From positions 62,001 to 126,000 of the forward strand of contig JADGNE010000017.1 in assembly GCA_015234425.1 (NCBI GenBank): a DNA stretch of 64,000 bases, written 5' to 3'. The stretch comes from Devosia sp. (GTDB lineage Bacteria > Pseudomonadota > Alphaproteobacteria > Rhizobiales > Devosiaceae). Of this stretch, positions 9,384-19,540 are shown piece by piece (the stretch's first letter is position 1; each line of letters opens with the position of its first letter). The notes under the pieces were generated by a model. It was not told the DNA's origin, did no database searches, and saw only the letters and a list, made by a program, of their open reading frames with translations. The position numbers and the translations under genes were made by a program.

Positions 9384-10799
9384 TTATTGCGCGATCTGGT
9401 CGTTCAGGCGGGCCATGGATTTGTCCCGGCCGATCAGCACCATCACTTCGAAAATACCCGGCGAAACCGTGCGTCCCGTAAGGGCTGCACGCAGGGGCTG
9501 TGCCAGTTTGCCCAGCTTCAGACCCTTCTCCTCGGCCAGTCTGCGCATGGCTGCGTCGATAGCCGGTACTGACCATTCGTTAAGCCCCCCTAACGTATCG
9601 GCAATACTCGCCAGCACCGTACGGGCATCGGCCGTCAGCAAGGCGGCGGCGGCAGCGTCCGGCGCGATCGGGCGGATCGCATAGATGAACTGGGCGAGAT
9701 CGATCAGCTCGAGCACGGTCTTGGCGCGCGGCTGCAGTTCGGGAATCGCGGCCAGAACGGTGTCCTTGTTGGCGCTGAGACCGGCATGGTCGACATCGCG
9801 GCCGACTTCCTGGGCCGTGGACAGCATGATCTCATAAAGATCAGCGGGCTGGGCCTCGCGGATATAGAGGCCGTTGATGTTCTCAAGCTTGACGAAGTCG
9901 AAGCGGGCCGCACCCTTGTTCAGCGCTTCGAGCGAGAACCATTCCACCATCTGCTCGGTCGAGAAGATTTCGTCGTCGCCATGGCTCCAGCCGAGGCGTG
10001 CGAGATAGTTGCGCAGCGCCGCGGGCAAATAGCCCATCTGGCGATAGGCTTCCACGCCGAGCGCGCCGTGGCGCTTGGAGAGCTTTGCGCCATCAGGGCC
10101 GTGGATCAGCGGGATGTGCGACATCTCCGGCACGGTCCAGCCCATGGCGTTGTAGATGATGATCTGACGGGCGGCATTGGTGAGGTGGTCGTCGCCACGG
10201 ATGATGTGGGTAACGCCCATGTCATGGTCGTCGACCACAACGGCGTGCATATAGGTCGGGGTGCCGTCGGAACGCAGGATGATGAAGTCGTCGAGGTTCT
10301 CGGTCTTGAACACGACTTCGCCCTGTACGTGATCGTGCACGACGATTTCACCGCTGAGCGGGGCCTTGATGCGCACGACCGGCTTGACGCCCTCCGGGGC
10401 CTCGGACGCGTCGCGGCCGCGCCAATAGCCGTTGTAGCGCGGCGGCTTGCCGGCAGCGCGGGCGTCTTCGCGCATCTTGTCGAGTTCTTCGGGCGAGCAA
10501 TAGCAGTAGTAGGCATGACCCATCTTCACGAGCTCATGGGCGACTTCCGCATGGCGCGGTGCGCGCTCGAACTGGCTGATCGGCTCGCCCTCCCAGTCGA
10601 GCCCCAACCACTTCAGCCCGTCAATGAGCGCCACGACGGCTGCATCGGTCGAGCGTTCGCGGTCGGTGTCCTCGATGCGCAGCAGCATCTTGCCGCCCTG
10701 GTTCCGGGCAAAGGCCCAGTTGAACAGCGCCGTGCGGGCGCCGCCAATGTGCAGATATCCGGTGGGGGACGGGGCGAAGCGAGTGACAACCTGAGACAT
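9384..10799 (-). CDS. gltX: Glutamate--tRNA ligase
   Basis: Class I aminoacyl-tRNA synthetase that charges tRNA-Glu. The 471-aa protein begins with [19 protein letters not shown] (HIGH motif). The KMSKS-equivalent AKLSKRHG is near residue 245, and a C-terminal anticodon-binding helical domain follows. The open frame continues 44 codons upstream, but the ATG at 10799 gives the canonical N-terminus [12 protein letters not shown]. Divergent from comEC across about 120 nt. Alphaproteobacteria often carry two gltX paralogs; only one is seen here. Confidence 0.97.
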   Translation of the reverse strand: MSQVVTRFAPSPTGYLHIGGARTALFNWAFARNQGGKMLLRIEDTDRERSTDAAVVALIDGLKWLGLDWEGEPISQFERAPRHAEVAHELVKMGHAYYCYCSPEELDKMREDARAAGKPPRYNGYWRGRDASEAPEGVKPVVRIKAPLSGEIVVHDHVQGEVVFKTENLDDFIILRSDGTPTYMHAVVVDDHDMGVTHIIRGDDHLTNAARQIIIYNAMGWTVPEMSHIPLIHGPDGAKLSKRHGALGVEAYRQMGYLPAALRNYLARLGWSHGDDEIFSTEQMVEWFSLEALNKGAARFDFVKLENINGLYIREAQPADLYEIMLSTAQEVGRDVDHAGLSANKDTVLAAIPELQPRAKTVLELIDLAQFIYAIRPIAPDAAAAALLTADARTVLASIADTLGGLNEWSVPAIDAAMRRLAEEKGLKLGKLAQPLRAALTGRTVSPGIFEVMVLIGRDKSMARLNDQIAQ

Positions 10800-10919
10800 G
10801 ATAACCGGAGGGATTGGATCAATTTGAGGCCGTGTGTAGCATAGGCGGGCTTGAGCGCAAGGGCAGGGGTGCGCAGCGTGTCTGGGCAGGGGGCGACAAG
10901 TCGACACCGGGGCCGCGCG

Positions 10920-13024
10920 ATGACAGCGCAAGCGCCCGGCTGGCAGGGGCGGCGCCGGCCGGACTCATCCTTCAAAAGGGTAGCGACCTCGTTACGCGAG
11001 GGTCTGGCTGAGGCTGGCAGCCAGCGGCGCCACTTCGTGCTCCTGCCGTTTGGCCTCATTGTCGGGCTTGTTGTCTACGCGGCCCTTCCTGAGGAACCCG
11101 GCCTCCCATTCTTTGCACTTGGCACCTTGTTGGTCTGCGCGGCTCTGCTGCGAGCCATGTTGCGGCAGTCGCTGGCAGGGGTGCGGGTCGCCGTGCAACT
11201 GTGGTCGCTCTGGGCGGGTTTCTGCCTGTTACCGGCACATGCCCTGACCTTCGGCACGGAAATGCTGCGCTTCCCCAGCTTTGGGCACTATGCAGTCCTC
11301 GTTGACGAAGTGCTGTCCACCGATGCGGCGGGACGCCGGGTGGTCGTGTCTGAACTGACGCCAGTCGACGGAGCAAGGGCCGTGCCGATCCGGCGGGCGC
11401 GCCTGCTTGTGCCGCTGGAGCCGGTGCTGGAACCCGGCGATCGCTTCAGCGCCAATCTGCGGCTGACGCCGGTGCCCGGCCCCGGTGCTGCCGGGCACGC
11501 ATGACGGACAGTTCCATTCCTATTTCGCTGGGATCGGCGCTTACGGAGGGGTGACCAGCGGGCTCGAGGTGCTGTCGCGCGGCGACGACACAGACATCGG
11601 TCGCCGAGTTCAGGCGCTTCGCAACCACATCGGCGGCCGCGTCGACCTTGCCCTCGCGCCGGATAGTGCAGCCATCGGCAGGGCGATGATGGTTGGCGAC
11701 CAGAGCGCGATCACCGATGAAATCCGCGATGTCATGGCCGCGTCGGGTCTCGCCCATGTCTACTCAATCTCGGGCCTCCACCTCTCCATTGTCGCCGGTG
11801 GCATCTTCTGGCTGGTGCGGCTGGCGCTCGCTTCCCTGCCCATGCTGGTGGCCTGGCCAAGCAAGAAGATCGCTGCAATTGCCGGGCTCCTTGCCGCTTT
11901 TGGGTATCTGCTTCTTGCGGGTGGTCCGGACAATGTGCCGGCCTTTCGCTCAACGCTGATGCTGGCGTTGATCTTTGGCGCTGCGCTCGTGGGGCGGCGC
12001 GCGCTGACCATGCGCAATGTCGCCATTGCCGCACTGGTTATTATCGTCCTAGAGCCGACCAGCGTCTTCCGCCCCAGCTTTCAGCTGTCATTCGCCGCCG
12101 TGGTTGCGCTGATTGGCGTCTACGAGCTGCCGCGGCGGGCGGGTGCCGGAAAATATGGCGCGCTCGAACGCTTCTTCCGCTTCGTGCTTGCCACAGCGGC
12201 AACAAGCTTCATCGCTGGCCTCGCGACATTGCTCTTCTCCGCTTATCATTTCCAGCAGACGGCCCCGCTCGGGGTGCTGGGCAATGTGCTGGCGCTGCCG
12301 TTCGTCAGCTTCATCATGTGGTTCGGCGTGCTGGCCGTGGTCGCCATGCCCTTCGGCGTTGACGGGCCGTTCCTCCAATTGATGGGTTGGAATATTGATC
12401 GCATGGTCGACGTGGCAGAACTGGTCGCCGGGTGGAGCGCCGGGTTTACCGGTAACCCTCTCCTGACCTATGGGGCGCTGCTGGTCGGCCTGGCTTCCCT
12501 CGCCTGGTTCGCGTTTCTCGCGGGGCGATGGCGATTTCTCGGTCCGGTTCTGGCCGTCCCGTTCGTCCTGCTGTTTGGCTTTGCGGCGCGGCCTGATGTT
12601 CTCATCGCCGATACGACGCAGGCTATTGCGATCCGCGATGGTGATGGCGATGGGCTGGCGCTAGCCAGCGGACGCACGGGCAGCTTTGCCGTCGATGTGG
12701 AGCCGCCACTATCAGGCCGAGATCGCAGCAAGCCATTCGGGCGCGCGCTGCGACGGGCTTGAGTGCATCGTCAGCAATGGCGCGTTCACCACGGCCATCG
12801 TGCGCAATGCAGCGGCCTTTGCCGAGGACTGTTTCGGCAATGATCTGGTGATCAGCCGGGCGGCCGTTCCGGCCTGGTGTCGATCCGGGAATATGGTGAT
12901 CGGCCCCTATGAGCTGGAGCGGCACGGTGTCCACTGGCTGGCCTGGGACGCAGCTGCCGGGCGCTTCGATGTGCGCCCGGCAATCGTCCATATCAATCGG
13001 CCGTGGCGAGTTTGGCGACAGTGA
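10920..13024 (+). pseudogene. comEC: comEC, DNA-uptake channel protein, broken by two frameshifts
   Basis: ComEC/Rec2 forms the inner-membrane channel for single-stranded DNA in transformation. The gene is spread over three frames. 10920-11504 encodes the N-terminal membrane part and DUF4131 (ends VPGPG then off-frame). 11485-12762 encodes the competence domain (GDQSAITDEIRDVMAASGLAHVYSISGLHLS) and the membrane channel. About 12700-13024 encodes the C-terminal metallo-beta-lactamase-like end (CIVSNGAF...). Each junction is explained by one extra base: near 11480-11486 in a CCCCGG run (restoring P-G-P-V-L-P-G) and near 12694-12700 in GATGTGG. The 3' end runs 32 nt into the convergent GH42 gene. 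Either a true pseudogene or assembly indels; all other housekeeping genes here are intact. An upstream in-frame start at 10851 is possible. Confidence 0.85.
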
Positions 13025-14954
13025 CGCCAGCGCCGGGGATTTCCGCCCCGCCAACGACATAGCCGGTCTCGTCGGAAGACGGGTTCAGCTGGGCGGTGCC
13101 GGTGGAATAGTTCACATAGATGCGGTAGCCGCCGCGGCACCGCGCCCGCACACCGGCCGGCAGGTTCAGCACCGGCAGGTCGGACTCGGCAATCAGATGA
13201 TCGGCGACGCGCTGGATCAGCGCCCGGTCACCGCTAGCGGTGAGGTAGAAGAGCTTGCCCTGCGCGATCAGCACCGGCACGCCTTCATTGTCCTCGATGA
13301 CGATCTCTCCGCGCGTCTCAACCTTTTCTCGCCAGAGGCGCGTGGCTCCGCCGCCCTTGACCGTAATCGAAACATGGCCCGGGACACTGTCTACCCGGGT
13401 GACGCGGGCATCGAGCAGGTTGGGCGACAGATCGGGGCCGAGACGGCTGGGGATGGAGAAGTTCTTGGTCTTCGAACCGCTGCGGGGCCCGATCAGCAGA
13501 TAGCCATCGAAGTTCTCAATGGCTTCGCGCAATTCGTCTGACCAGGCGAAGAGGGCCGGAATGGCGACGATGTCGTAGCCGGAAAAGCTCGTTGTCTTGG
13601 GCGAGAGGATGTCGATATCGACACCATGCTTGCGGAAGGCGCTGTAGATTTCGCGGACATGGGCGCCGTGATTGAAGCCCTTCGATTGGGGCTGCACGTC
13701 CCAGGCCCATTCGCTCTCATAGTCAAACACCAGGGCGAGGGGCGCCTTGCCGGCTGTTCCTGCAAGGCCTGTCGCGGCGAGTTCACGGGCGACCTGGCTT
13801 GCTTCCGCAAACGCCGGCGCGGGTTCGCTGTCCGGACGCAACAGCCCCGCATGCATCTGCTCCTGCGCGAACGGCGCCTGACGCCAGCGGAAGTAGGACA
13901 CGACCTCGGCGCCATGGGCGAAGGCTTCCCAGGCCCAGAGGCGGGCCATGCCGGGCAGGGGATCGGGATTGAACTGGGCCCAGTTCACCGGACCCGGTTG
14001 TTGTTCCATGATCCACCAGCGGCCGTGACCGACGGTACGGTAGAGATCGTGATGGAAGGCGGCATTATCCGGGTCACCCTGGCGCATGTACTGGCGCTTG
14101 GTGTCGTCGGGCTCGTCGCTGACGGCGAGATGGCCGATGGGATAGGAATCCCAGCTCGCCACATCCAGCGTTTCAGCCAGATCATAATGGTCGAACTCAC
14201 TGTAGCGGCTCATGAAGTTATGAATGACCGGCAGGTCCGGGCGCCTGGCCTTGAGGATGTCGTACTGGACCTTGTTGAAGGCCGACACCTGATCGGACGA
14301 ATAGCGCCGGAAATCGAGGTCGTGGATCGGGATAGGCTCGCAGACCAAGAGGTTTGGCAGCTCGATCTGGTCGAGCGAATTGTACTCCATCGACCAGAAC
14401 ACATTGCCCCACGCCTCGTTCAGAGCTTCGACGGACCCGTAACGCTTGCCGAGCCAGTCGCGGAAACCACTCAGCGCTGCCGGCGAATAGGAATAGGTCG
14501 TGCCGTGGCAGCCATATTCATTGTCGGTTTGCCAGCCACCCAATGCCGGGTGATCGCTCAGTGCGTCCGCGAGAATCTGCGTGATGCGGGCGCACTCTTC
14601 CCGATAGCCCAGGTGGGAGAAGTCGTAGTGGCGGCGGGATCCGAACCCCTTCTGGCGGCCGTTGGCATCGACGGCCAGCATGTCCGGATGCTTGTCGATC
14701 ATCCAGCGCGGCGGCGTTGCCGTGGGCGTGCCGACGATGACTTTCAGCCCCTGTGCACCAAGCACATCCATGGCGCGGATCATCCAGTCGAGCCGCAGAT
14801 CGCCGGGGGCCGGCTCCAGCCGTGACCAGGCGAACTCGCCGATGCGGACATATTTGATGCCGACCTCAGCCATGCGCTCGGCGTCACGGGCCCACCAGTC
14901 TTCAGGCCAGTGTTCGGGATAGTAGCAGACGCCAAGGGCAGGGCTGATGGTCAT
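12993..14954 (-). CDS. Beta-galactosidase, glycoside hydrolase family 42
   Basis: Cytoplasmic-type enzyme (no signal peptide) that hydrolyses terminal beta-galactosides. The 653-aa protein has the GH42 TIM barrel from residue 8 (GVCYYPEHWPEDWWARD). The acid/base Glu is in QTDNEYGCH (E146) and the nucleophile Glu in WWIMEQQPG (E317). A trimerisation-like domain (about 390-590) and a small C-terminal beta domain follow. It is the last gene of a minus-strand run dgoK-dgoA-lactonase-GH42, starting 8 nt after the lactonase stop. It would release galactose for the oxidative pathway encoded by its neighbours. Its 3' end overlaps the broken comEC tail. Confidence 0.92.
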   Translation of the reverse strand: MTISPALGVCYYPEHWPEDWWARDAERMAEVGIKYVRIGEFAWSRLEPAPGDLRLDWMIRAMDVLGAQGLKVIVGTPTATPPRWMIDKHPDMLAVDANGRQKGFGSRRHYDFSHLGYREECARITQILADALSDHPALGGWQTDNEYGCHGTTYSYSPAALSGFRDWLGKRYGSVEALNEAWGNVFWSMEYNSLDQIELPNLLVCEPIPIHDLDFRRYSSDQVSAFNKVQYDILKARRPDLPVIHNFMSRYSEFDHYDLAETLDVASWDSYPIGHLAVSDEPDDTKRQYMRQGDPDNAAFHHDLYRTVGHGRWWIMEQQPGPVNWAQFNPDPLPGMARLWAWEAFAHGAEVVSYFRWRQAPFAQEQMHAGLLRPDSEPAPAFAEASQVARELAATGLAGTAGKAPLALVFDYESEWAWDVQPQSKGFNHGAHVREIYSAFRKHGVDIDILSPKTTSFSGYDIVAIPALFAWSDELREAIENFDGYLLIGPRSGSKTKNFSIPSRLGPDLSPNLLDARVTRVDSVPGHVSITVKGGGATRLWREKVETRGEIVIEDNEGVPVLIAQGKLFYLTASGDRALIQRVADHLIAESDLPVLNLPAGVRARCRGGYRIYVNYSTGTAQLNPSSDETGYVVGGAEIPGAGVTVAKLATAD

Positions 14955-14962
14955 GTGAGTGC

Positions 14963-15838
14963 TCAGAGGATGACTGTAGATTCAGGCAGACCGGCGACGT
15001 CGAGTTCGATGGCGAAGACGCCGCCCGCAGACGGTTCCTTGGCCAGCTGTTCGTCCGAGAGGCCGATGGCTGCGGTGGTGATGAAGAGGGTCTTGAGGTC
15101 CTTGCCGCCAAAGGATGGACAGGTCACCTGGCTGGCCGGAACCTCGATCACCCGGTCGACCGAGCCGTCAGGCGCATGCCGCACGACGCAATGGCCGCCC
15201 CAGCGGGCGTTCCAGACATAGCCTTCGCTGTCCACGACGGCGCCGTCGGGAGAGCCGCGATGGCCGGAAACGTCAGCGAACAGTTCCCAGTCGCCGATCG
15301 GCATGCCGGTCTGCGGATCGGTTTTGCACTTCATAATCTTTTTGGTCGCGGTGTCGCTCCAATAGGCGATGCGCCCGTCCGGTGAAAAGCAGGTGGCGTT
15401 GGGAATGGCTGCGCTCGGGATGATCGTGGTCAGCGTGCCCGCCCGGTAGTGATAGACGGCGCCGGCCTTGGCGCTTCCTTCCTTGACCATGGTGCCGATC
15501 CAGAAGGCCCCGGAGGGATGAACGCGGCTGTCGTTGGCACGGTTGGTGGGGACGTCGCGCTCGATATCCTCGATCCTGTTGATGCCGCCCACGGTGAGGT
15601 CGAAGCGGATGAGGCCATTTTCCGTGGCGATGGCCAAGGTGTCGTTATCGACGATCGCTGCTGCCGCAACGCTTTCGTTGAACAGCCAGCTCTCGACGAT
15701 CTCGCCGGTCTCATCGGCGGCATAGAGGCTTTGTTCGACGATATCGAAGAAGAACAATTGCTGCCGGCCGGGATGCCAGATCGGGCCTTCGCCCAGTGAA
15801 CATTTGCTGTCGATAAGCAGGCGTGCCGTCTCGGTCAT
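14963..15838 (-). CDS. SMP-30/gluconolactonase family sugar lactonase (probable galactonolactonase)
   Basis: Metal-dependent six-bladed beta-propeller lactonase, 291 aa, expected to open an aldonolactone to the free acid. Visible SMP-30 hallmarks are the first metal-ligand Glu in SLGEGPIWHP (E17), the NRANDSRVHPSGAFWIGTM block, PNATCFSPDGRIAYWSDT and SPDGAVVDSEGYVWNA (Asp ligand). The start overlaps the dgoA stop as ATGA. Lying between dgoA/dgoK and a beta-galactosidase, the substrate is probably D-galactono-lactone. Arabinono- or fucono-lactone cannot be excluded from sequence alone. Confidence 0.88.
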   Translation of the reverse strand: MTETARLLIDSKCSLGEGPIWHPGRQQLFFFDIVEQSLYAADETGEIVESWLFNESVAAAAIVDNDTLAIATENGLIRFDLTVGGINRIEDIERDVPTNRANDSRVHPSGAFWIGTMVKEGSAKAGAVYHYRAGTLTTIIPSAAIPNATCFSPDGRIAYWSDTATKKIMKCKTDPQTGMPIGDWELFADVSGHRGSPDGAVVDSEGYVWNARWGGHCVVRHAPDGSVDRVIEVPASQVTCPSFGGKDLKTLFITTAAIGLSDEQLAKEPSAGGVFAIELDVAGLPESTVIL

Positions 15839-16446
15839 GCCGTGGCTCCCTTGTCATAGGCGGCAACTGCCGTGGCGGCGCGCTGGCCGACTTCGGCGGC
15901 GCTGCGGCCGGGGGTATAAATATAAGTTCCAAGGCCGAAGCCGGCGCAGCCGACAGCAAAGAACTCATCGAAATTGTCGGGATTGGCCCCGCCCACTGCA
16001 TAGAGCGGTAGGGACGGGGGCAGCACGGCCTTCAGGGCCTTGATCCCCTTTGATCCCAGCACTTCGGCGGGGAAGAATTTAAGGCCCGTTGCGCCGGCGC
16101 GGATCGCCCGGAACGCGTCGCTTGGGCTGAACACGCCCGGATAGGATTTCAGGCCAAGCCGCACAGTCTCGGCGATTACTGGCTCATGGGTGTCGGGAGA
16201 CACGATGAACGTGCCACCCGCCTGGGCAACGGCGCGCACGTCTTCCTCAGAGAGAACCGTGCCAGCGCCGATCTCAGCCCTGTCCGACAGAGCCGCTGCG
16301 GCGCGGGAAATGCTCTCGGTGGCGTTGGGGGAATTGAGCGGAACCTCGATGAGAGTAATCCCGGCCTCAACAAGCGCTGTGCACACGGGCACGGCTTCTT
16401 CGGGGGTGATGCCGCGCAGGATGGCGATGATGTGGCGATGGGACAT
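15835..16446 (-). CDS. dgoA: 2-dehydro-3-deoxy-6-phosphogalactonate aldolase
   Basis: Class I KDPG/KDPGal-type aldolase that splits 2-keto-3-deoxy-6-phosphogalactonate into pyruvate and glyceraldehyde-3-phosphate. The 203-aa protein begins IIAILRGITPEEA (R11), with the general-base Glu in IEVPLNSP (E34) and the Schiff-base Lys in TGLKFFPAE (K123). GGANPDNF near residue 155 is typical of DgoA rather than Eda. A 41-codon upstream extension overlaps dgoK in another frame and is rejected. The start is the ATG at 16446, 14 nt after dgoK. The stop overlaps the lactonase start. Confidence 0.93.
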   Translation of the reverse strand: MSHRHIIAILRGITPEEAVPVCTALVEAGITLIEVPLNSPNATESISRAAAALSDRAEIGAGTVLSEEDVRAVAQAGGTFIVSPDTHEPVIAETVRLGLKSYPGVFSPSDAFRAIRAGATGLKFFPAEVLGSKGIKALKAVLPPSLPLYAVGGANPDNFDEFFAVGCAGFGLGTYIYTPGRSAAEVGQRAATAVAAYDKGATA

Positions 16447-16460
16447 GGCAGCAGGATCCT

Positions 16461-17372
16461 TCAGGCGTTGGCGCGGGCAGTTTTGAGACCGGCGAGGACG
16501 ACCTCGGTCGCATCGACGATGCGGCCCGAGGCGCCGGCCATTTCCAGCACCCGGACATAGAGGGCGCAAAGGCCAGCCGAGCCGATAAGCGGAACGGGGT
16601 GGTTACCGATCTGGTCTCGATTGGCGGCAATCTCGGTGCCGATGAGCAGGCCCGAGAGATAGCCGGCGCACCAGGCGGCGTCGCGGTCTGAGAGAAGGGC
16701 GGCAGCGCGCACACGGAACAATTGCCCAAGGAGATCCGCAGGCCTTGCCAAGCCATCGGCAGCGCCGGCGTCAAAGCCCGCCTCCCGCGTCGGCCCGTCG
16801 AGCTCACCGCCGAGGGAGTGGCGCAGCACCGAGTGAGTTTTTAGGATTTCGAAGATTTCACCCGTCATTGCGGTGGTGAAACTCTCGATCCGCGTGCCGT
16901 CGAGCCGTGCCCATTTCGAATGCGTGCCCGGAAGGCAGACGAGACCCGAATAGCCGGGGATGAGACTCGCGAGCCCGAGCAGCTGGGTTTCCTCGCCGCG
17001 CATGACATTTTCGCCGCCGGTGCGTTGGCAGACGCCGGGAAGGATCGAGACGGTATAGCGGTCAGTGCCGGCATCGGGATGGACCGCGCCGGCATGAAGG
17101 CCGCGCAGATCCGTGGGGGCTTCGAGATAGGGCGCTTCGATCCAGCCCTGACGGGCCCCAGCCATGCCGCAGATGAGGACATCAACCGGTTCTGACACCT
17201 GCAGTGCCTCGACGATCTCGCCCAGCGCGCCAGAAAATTCCTCGCGCTGGAGCTTGCCCATGCCCCGGTCCGAACTGGCGGTGGCCACAATGGCGCCGCT
17301 CTCGCTCATCCCCCAAGCCCGCAGATTGGACGTTCCCCAATCAACGGCAATCCAAGCCACAGACTCACTCAC
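16461..17372 (-). CDS. dgoK: 2-dehydro-3-deoxygalactonokinase
   Basis: Phosphorylates 2-keto-3-deoxygalactonate at C6 with ATP. DgoK family signatures are AVDWGTSNLRAWGM at the N-terminus (phosphate 1 loop), GMAGARQGWIEAPY, LPGTHSKWA and TTAMTGEIFEIL. Length is 303 aa from the GTG at 17372, which has a GGGGAGG ribosome-binding site at good spacing. The frame stays open for another 28 codons upstream, but that part is not DgoK-like. First gene of the minus-strand catabolic operon, divergent from the IlvD/Edd dehydratase. Confidence 0.92.
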   Translation of the reverse strand: MSESVAWIAVDWGTSNLRAWGMSESGAIVATASSDRGMGKLQREEFSGALGEIVEALQVSEPVDVLICGMAGARQGWIEAPYLEAPTDLRGLHAGAVHPDAGTDRYTVSILPGVCQRTGGENVMRGEETQLLGLASLIPGYSGLVCLPGTHSKWARLDGTRIESFTTAMTGEIFEILKTHSVLRHSLGGELDGPTREAGFDAGAADGLARPADLLGQLFRVRAAALLSDRDAAWCAGYLSGLLIGTEIAANRDQIGNHPVPLIGSAGLCALYVRVLEMAGASGRIVDATEVVLAGLKTARANA

Positions 17373-17677
17373 CTGCCGAACCTCCCCAGCACGCCTCTGA
17401 ATTCGGCGGGACCCTAATCCAAGTTCGGCGAACCCGGAAACCCCCATCGAGCGCATTCATGGCTCTCCATCTCCCGCCAAGATCAATCACCAGTGCCGGT
17501 CCGCTCGCCAGGTAAGATTTTTGCGGCGTTCCGACAGATGTCTTCCCCTTAACGTTCCGTGAGACGAAATTGTATGATTTTTTACGCCAGACACATTCAC
17601 AGCGCCGTTTGGCGTGATAGAACGATGCAACTCAAGGCCCGCGTTCGCTTCGGCGGACACTTCAAGGAACAAGCAAT
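17373..17677. other. Divergent control region of the sugar-acid island
   Basis: This 305-nt gene-free stretch separates dgoK (minus) from the dehydratase (plus) and must hold both promoters. An AT-rich part around 17565-17585 contains TTGTATGAT, one arm resembling FadR-type GntR sites such as DgoR operators. I see no matching second arm, so no operator is claimed. No regulator gene is encoded in the island itself. Confidence 0.4.
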
Positions 17678-19486
17678 ATGACTGCAGAGAATGGCGGCAA
17701 CGGCGCTCGCAAGTTGCGTTCGCGCGCGTGGTTCGACAATCCCGACAATCCGGACATGACCGCGCTCTATCTCGAGCGCTACATGAACTATGGCGTGTCG
17801 CGCGAGGAGCTGCAGTCCGGCAAGCCGATCATCGGCATCGCCCAGACCGGTTCGGACCTCAGCCCCTGCAACCGTCACCACGTGGTGCTGGCCGAGCGCG
17901 TCCGCGAAGGTATCCGCGAGGCCGGTGGCATTGCCATCGAGTTCCCGGTCCATCCGATCCAGGAGACCGGCAAGCGCCCGACGGCGGGCCTTGACCGCAA
18001 CCTTGCCTATCTCGGTCTCGTCGAAGTGCTCTATGGCTATCCGCTCGACGGCGTCGTGCTGACCATCGGTTGCGACAAGACCACGCCTGCCATGCTGATG
18101 GGCGCGGCAACCGTCAACATTCCGGCCATCGCGCTGTCTGTGGGCCCCATGCTCAATGGCTGGCACAAGGGCGAACGGACCGGTTCGGGCACCATCGTCT
18201 GGAAGGCCCGCCAGATGCTGGCCGCCGGCGAGATCGACTATCCGAAATTCATCGAGCTCGTTGCCTCGTCGGCCCCGTCGACCGGCTATTGCAACACCAT
18301 GGGCACGGCCTCGACCATGAACTCGCTGGCCGAGGCTCTCGGTATGCAGCTGCCGGGTTCGGCGGCCATTCCGGCGCCCTATCGCGACCGCCAGGAAATG
18401 GCCTATCGCACCGGCAAGCGTGCGGTGGAGATGGTGCATGAGGATCTGAAGCCCTCCGACATCCTGACCAAGGAAAACTTCCTCAACGCCATCGTGGTCA
18501 ACTCGGCCATCGGCGGGTCGACCAATGCGCCGATCCATATCAATGCCATCGCTCGCCATATCGGCGTCGAACTCAATATCGACGAATGGCAGGCGCATGG
18601 GCACAAGGTGCCGCTGCTGGTGAACATGCAGCCCGCGGGCGAATATCTGGGCGAGGATTATTACCACGCCGGTGGCGTTCCCGCGGTGGTCAACGAGTTG
18701 ATGAAGCACGGCCTCATTCATGAGAACGCGCCGACCGTCAACGGCAAGACAATGGGCGAGAATTGCCGCAACACGGTGATCGAGGACGACAAGGTCATCC
18801 GGACTTTCGACAATCCGCTCAAGGCCGAAGCTGGTTTCCTCGTGCTGCGCGGCAATCTCTTCGACAACGCCATCATGAAGACCAGCGTGATCTCGCCGGA
18901 ATTCCGCGACCGCTATCTCTCCGACCCCGAGCATCCGGGCATGTTCGAGGGCAAGGCGGTGGTGTTCGATGGTCCCGAGGACTATCACCACCGGATCGAT
19001 GATCCCTCGCTCGATATCGACGAGCACACGCTGCTGTTCATGCGTGGCGCGGGTCCGATCGGCTATCCGGGTGCAGCGGAAGTCGTCAATATGCGGCCGC
19101 CCGATTACCTCATCAAGAAGGGCATCCACTCGCTGGCCTGCATCGGCGACGGTCGCCAGTCGGGCACATCGGGTTCTCCGTCCATCCTCAATGCTTCCCC
19201 GGAAGCGGCGGCTGGCGGCAACCTCGCCATCCTCAAGACGGGTGACCGGGTGCGCATCGACCTCAACAAGGGCGAGGCCGATATCCTGATTTCGAACGAG
19301 GAAATCGCCACCCGCCGCGCCGCGCTCGAAGCCGATGGCGGCTATAAATTCCCCAAGCACCAGACGCCCTGGCAGGAAATCCAGCGCGGCCTCGTCGACC
19401 AGCTCGGCAACGGTGCCATTCTTAAGCCGGCGGAAAAATACCAGCGGATCGCGCAGACCGAAGGGATTCCGCGCGACAACCACTGA
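17678..19486 (+). CDS. IlvD/Edd-family sugar-acid dehydratase (probable galactonate/arabinonate dehydratase)
   Basis: Iron-sulphur dehydratase, 602 aa, that would convert a sugar acid to its 2-keto-3-deoxy derivative. The three cluster cysteines are visible: SPCNRHH (C64), GCDKTTPA (C132) and [10 protein letters not shown] (C205). The block [14 protein letters not shown] marks the L-arabinonate/D-xylonate/D-galactonate dehydratase branch, not ilvD proper or edd. It is divergent from dgoK-dgoA-lactonase-GH42, so it supplies the galactonate dehydratase step in place of the enolase-family DgoD (inference). The ATG at 17678 has an AAGGAAC ribosome-binding site. Confidence 0.88.
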   Translation: MTAENGGNGARKLRSRAWFDNPDNPDMTALYLERYMNYGVSREELQSGKPIIGIAQTGSDLSPCNRHHVVLAERVREGIREAGGIAIEFPVHPIQETGKRPTAGLDRNLAYLGLVEVLYGYPLDGVVLTIGCDKTTPAMLMGAATVNIPAIALSVGPMLNGWHKGERTGSGTIVWKARQMLAAGEIDYPKFIELVASSAPSTGYCNTMGTASTMNSLAEALGMQLPGSAAIPAPYRDRQEMAYRTGKRAVEMVHEDLKPSDILTKENFLNAIVVNSAIGGSTNAPIHINAIARHIGVELNIDEWQAHGHKVPLLVNMQPAGEYLGEDYYHAGGVPAVVNELMKHGLIHENAPTVNGKTMGENCRNTVIEDDKVIRTFDNPLKAEAGFLVLRGNLFDNAIMKTSVISPEFRDRYLSDPEHPGMFEGKAVVFDGPEDYHHRIDDPSLDIDEHTLLFMRGAGPIGYPGAAEVVNMRPPDYLIKKGIHSLACIGDGRQSGTSGSPSILNASPEAAAGGNLAILKTGDRVRIDLNKGEADILISNEEIATRRAALEADGGYKFPKHQTPWQEIQRGLVDQLGNGAILKPAEKYQRIAQTEGIPRDNH

Positions 19487-19506
19487 CGCAAGGCATTTTG
19501 CGACTC

Positions 19507-19540
19507 ACTCCCTCGCCGCATGGCGGGGGAGTTTTTTATT
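19507..19540 (+). terminator. Intrinsic terminator after the dehydratase
   Basis: An 11-bp stem (19507-19517 with 19522-19532; one G-T pair) has a GCAT loop and is followed by six T residues. It lies 20 nt after the dehydratase stop codon. Confidence 0.9.

Noticed and set aside
17560-17590. A TTGTATGAT element in the divergent dgoK/dehydratase region as a DgoR/FadR-type operator
   Set aside because: Only one arm of the expected palindrome is visible and no matching second arm follows, so it is noted but not called.
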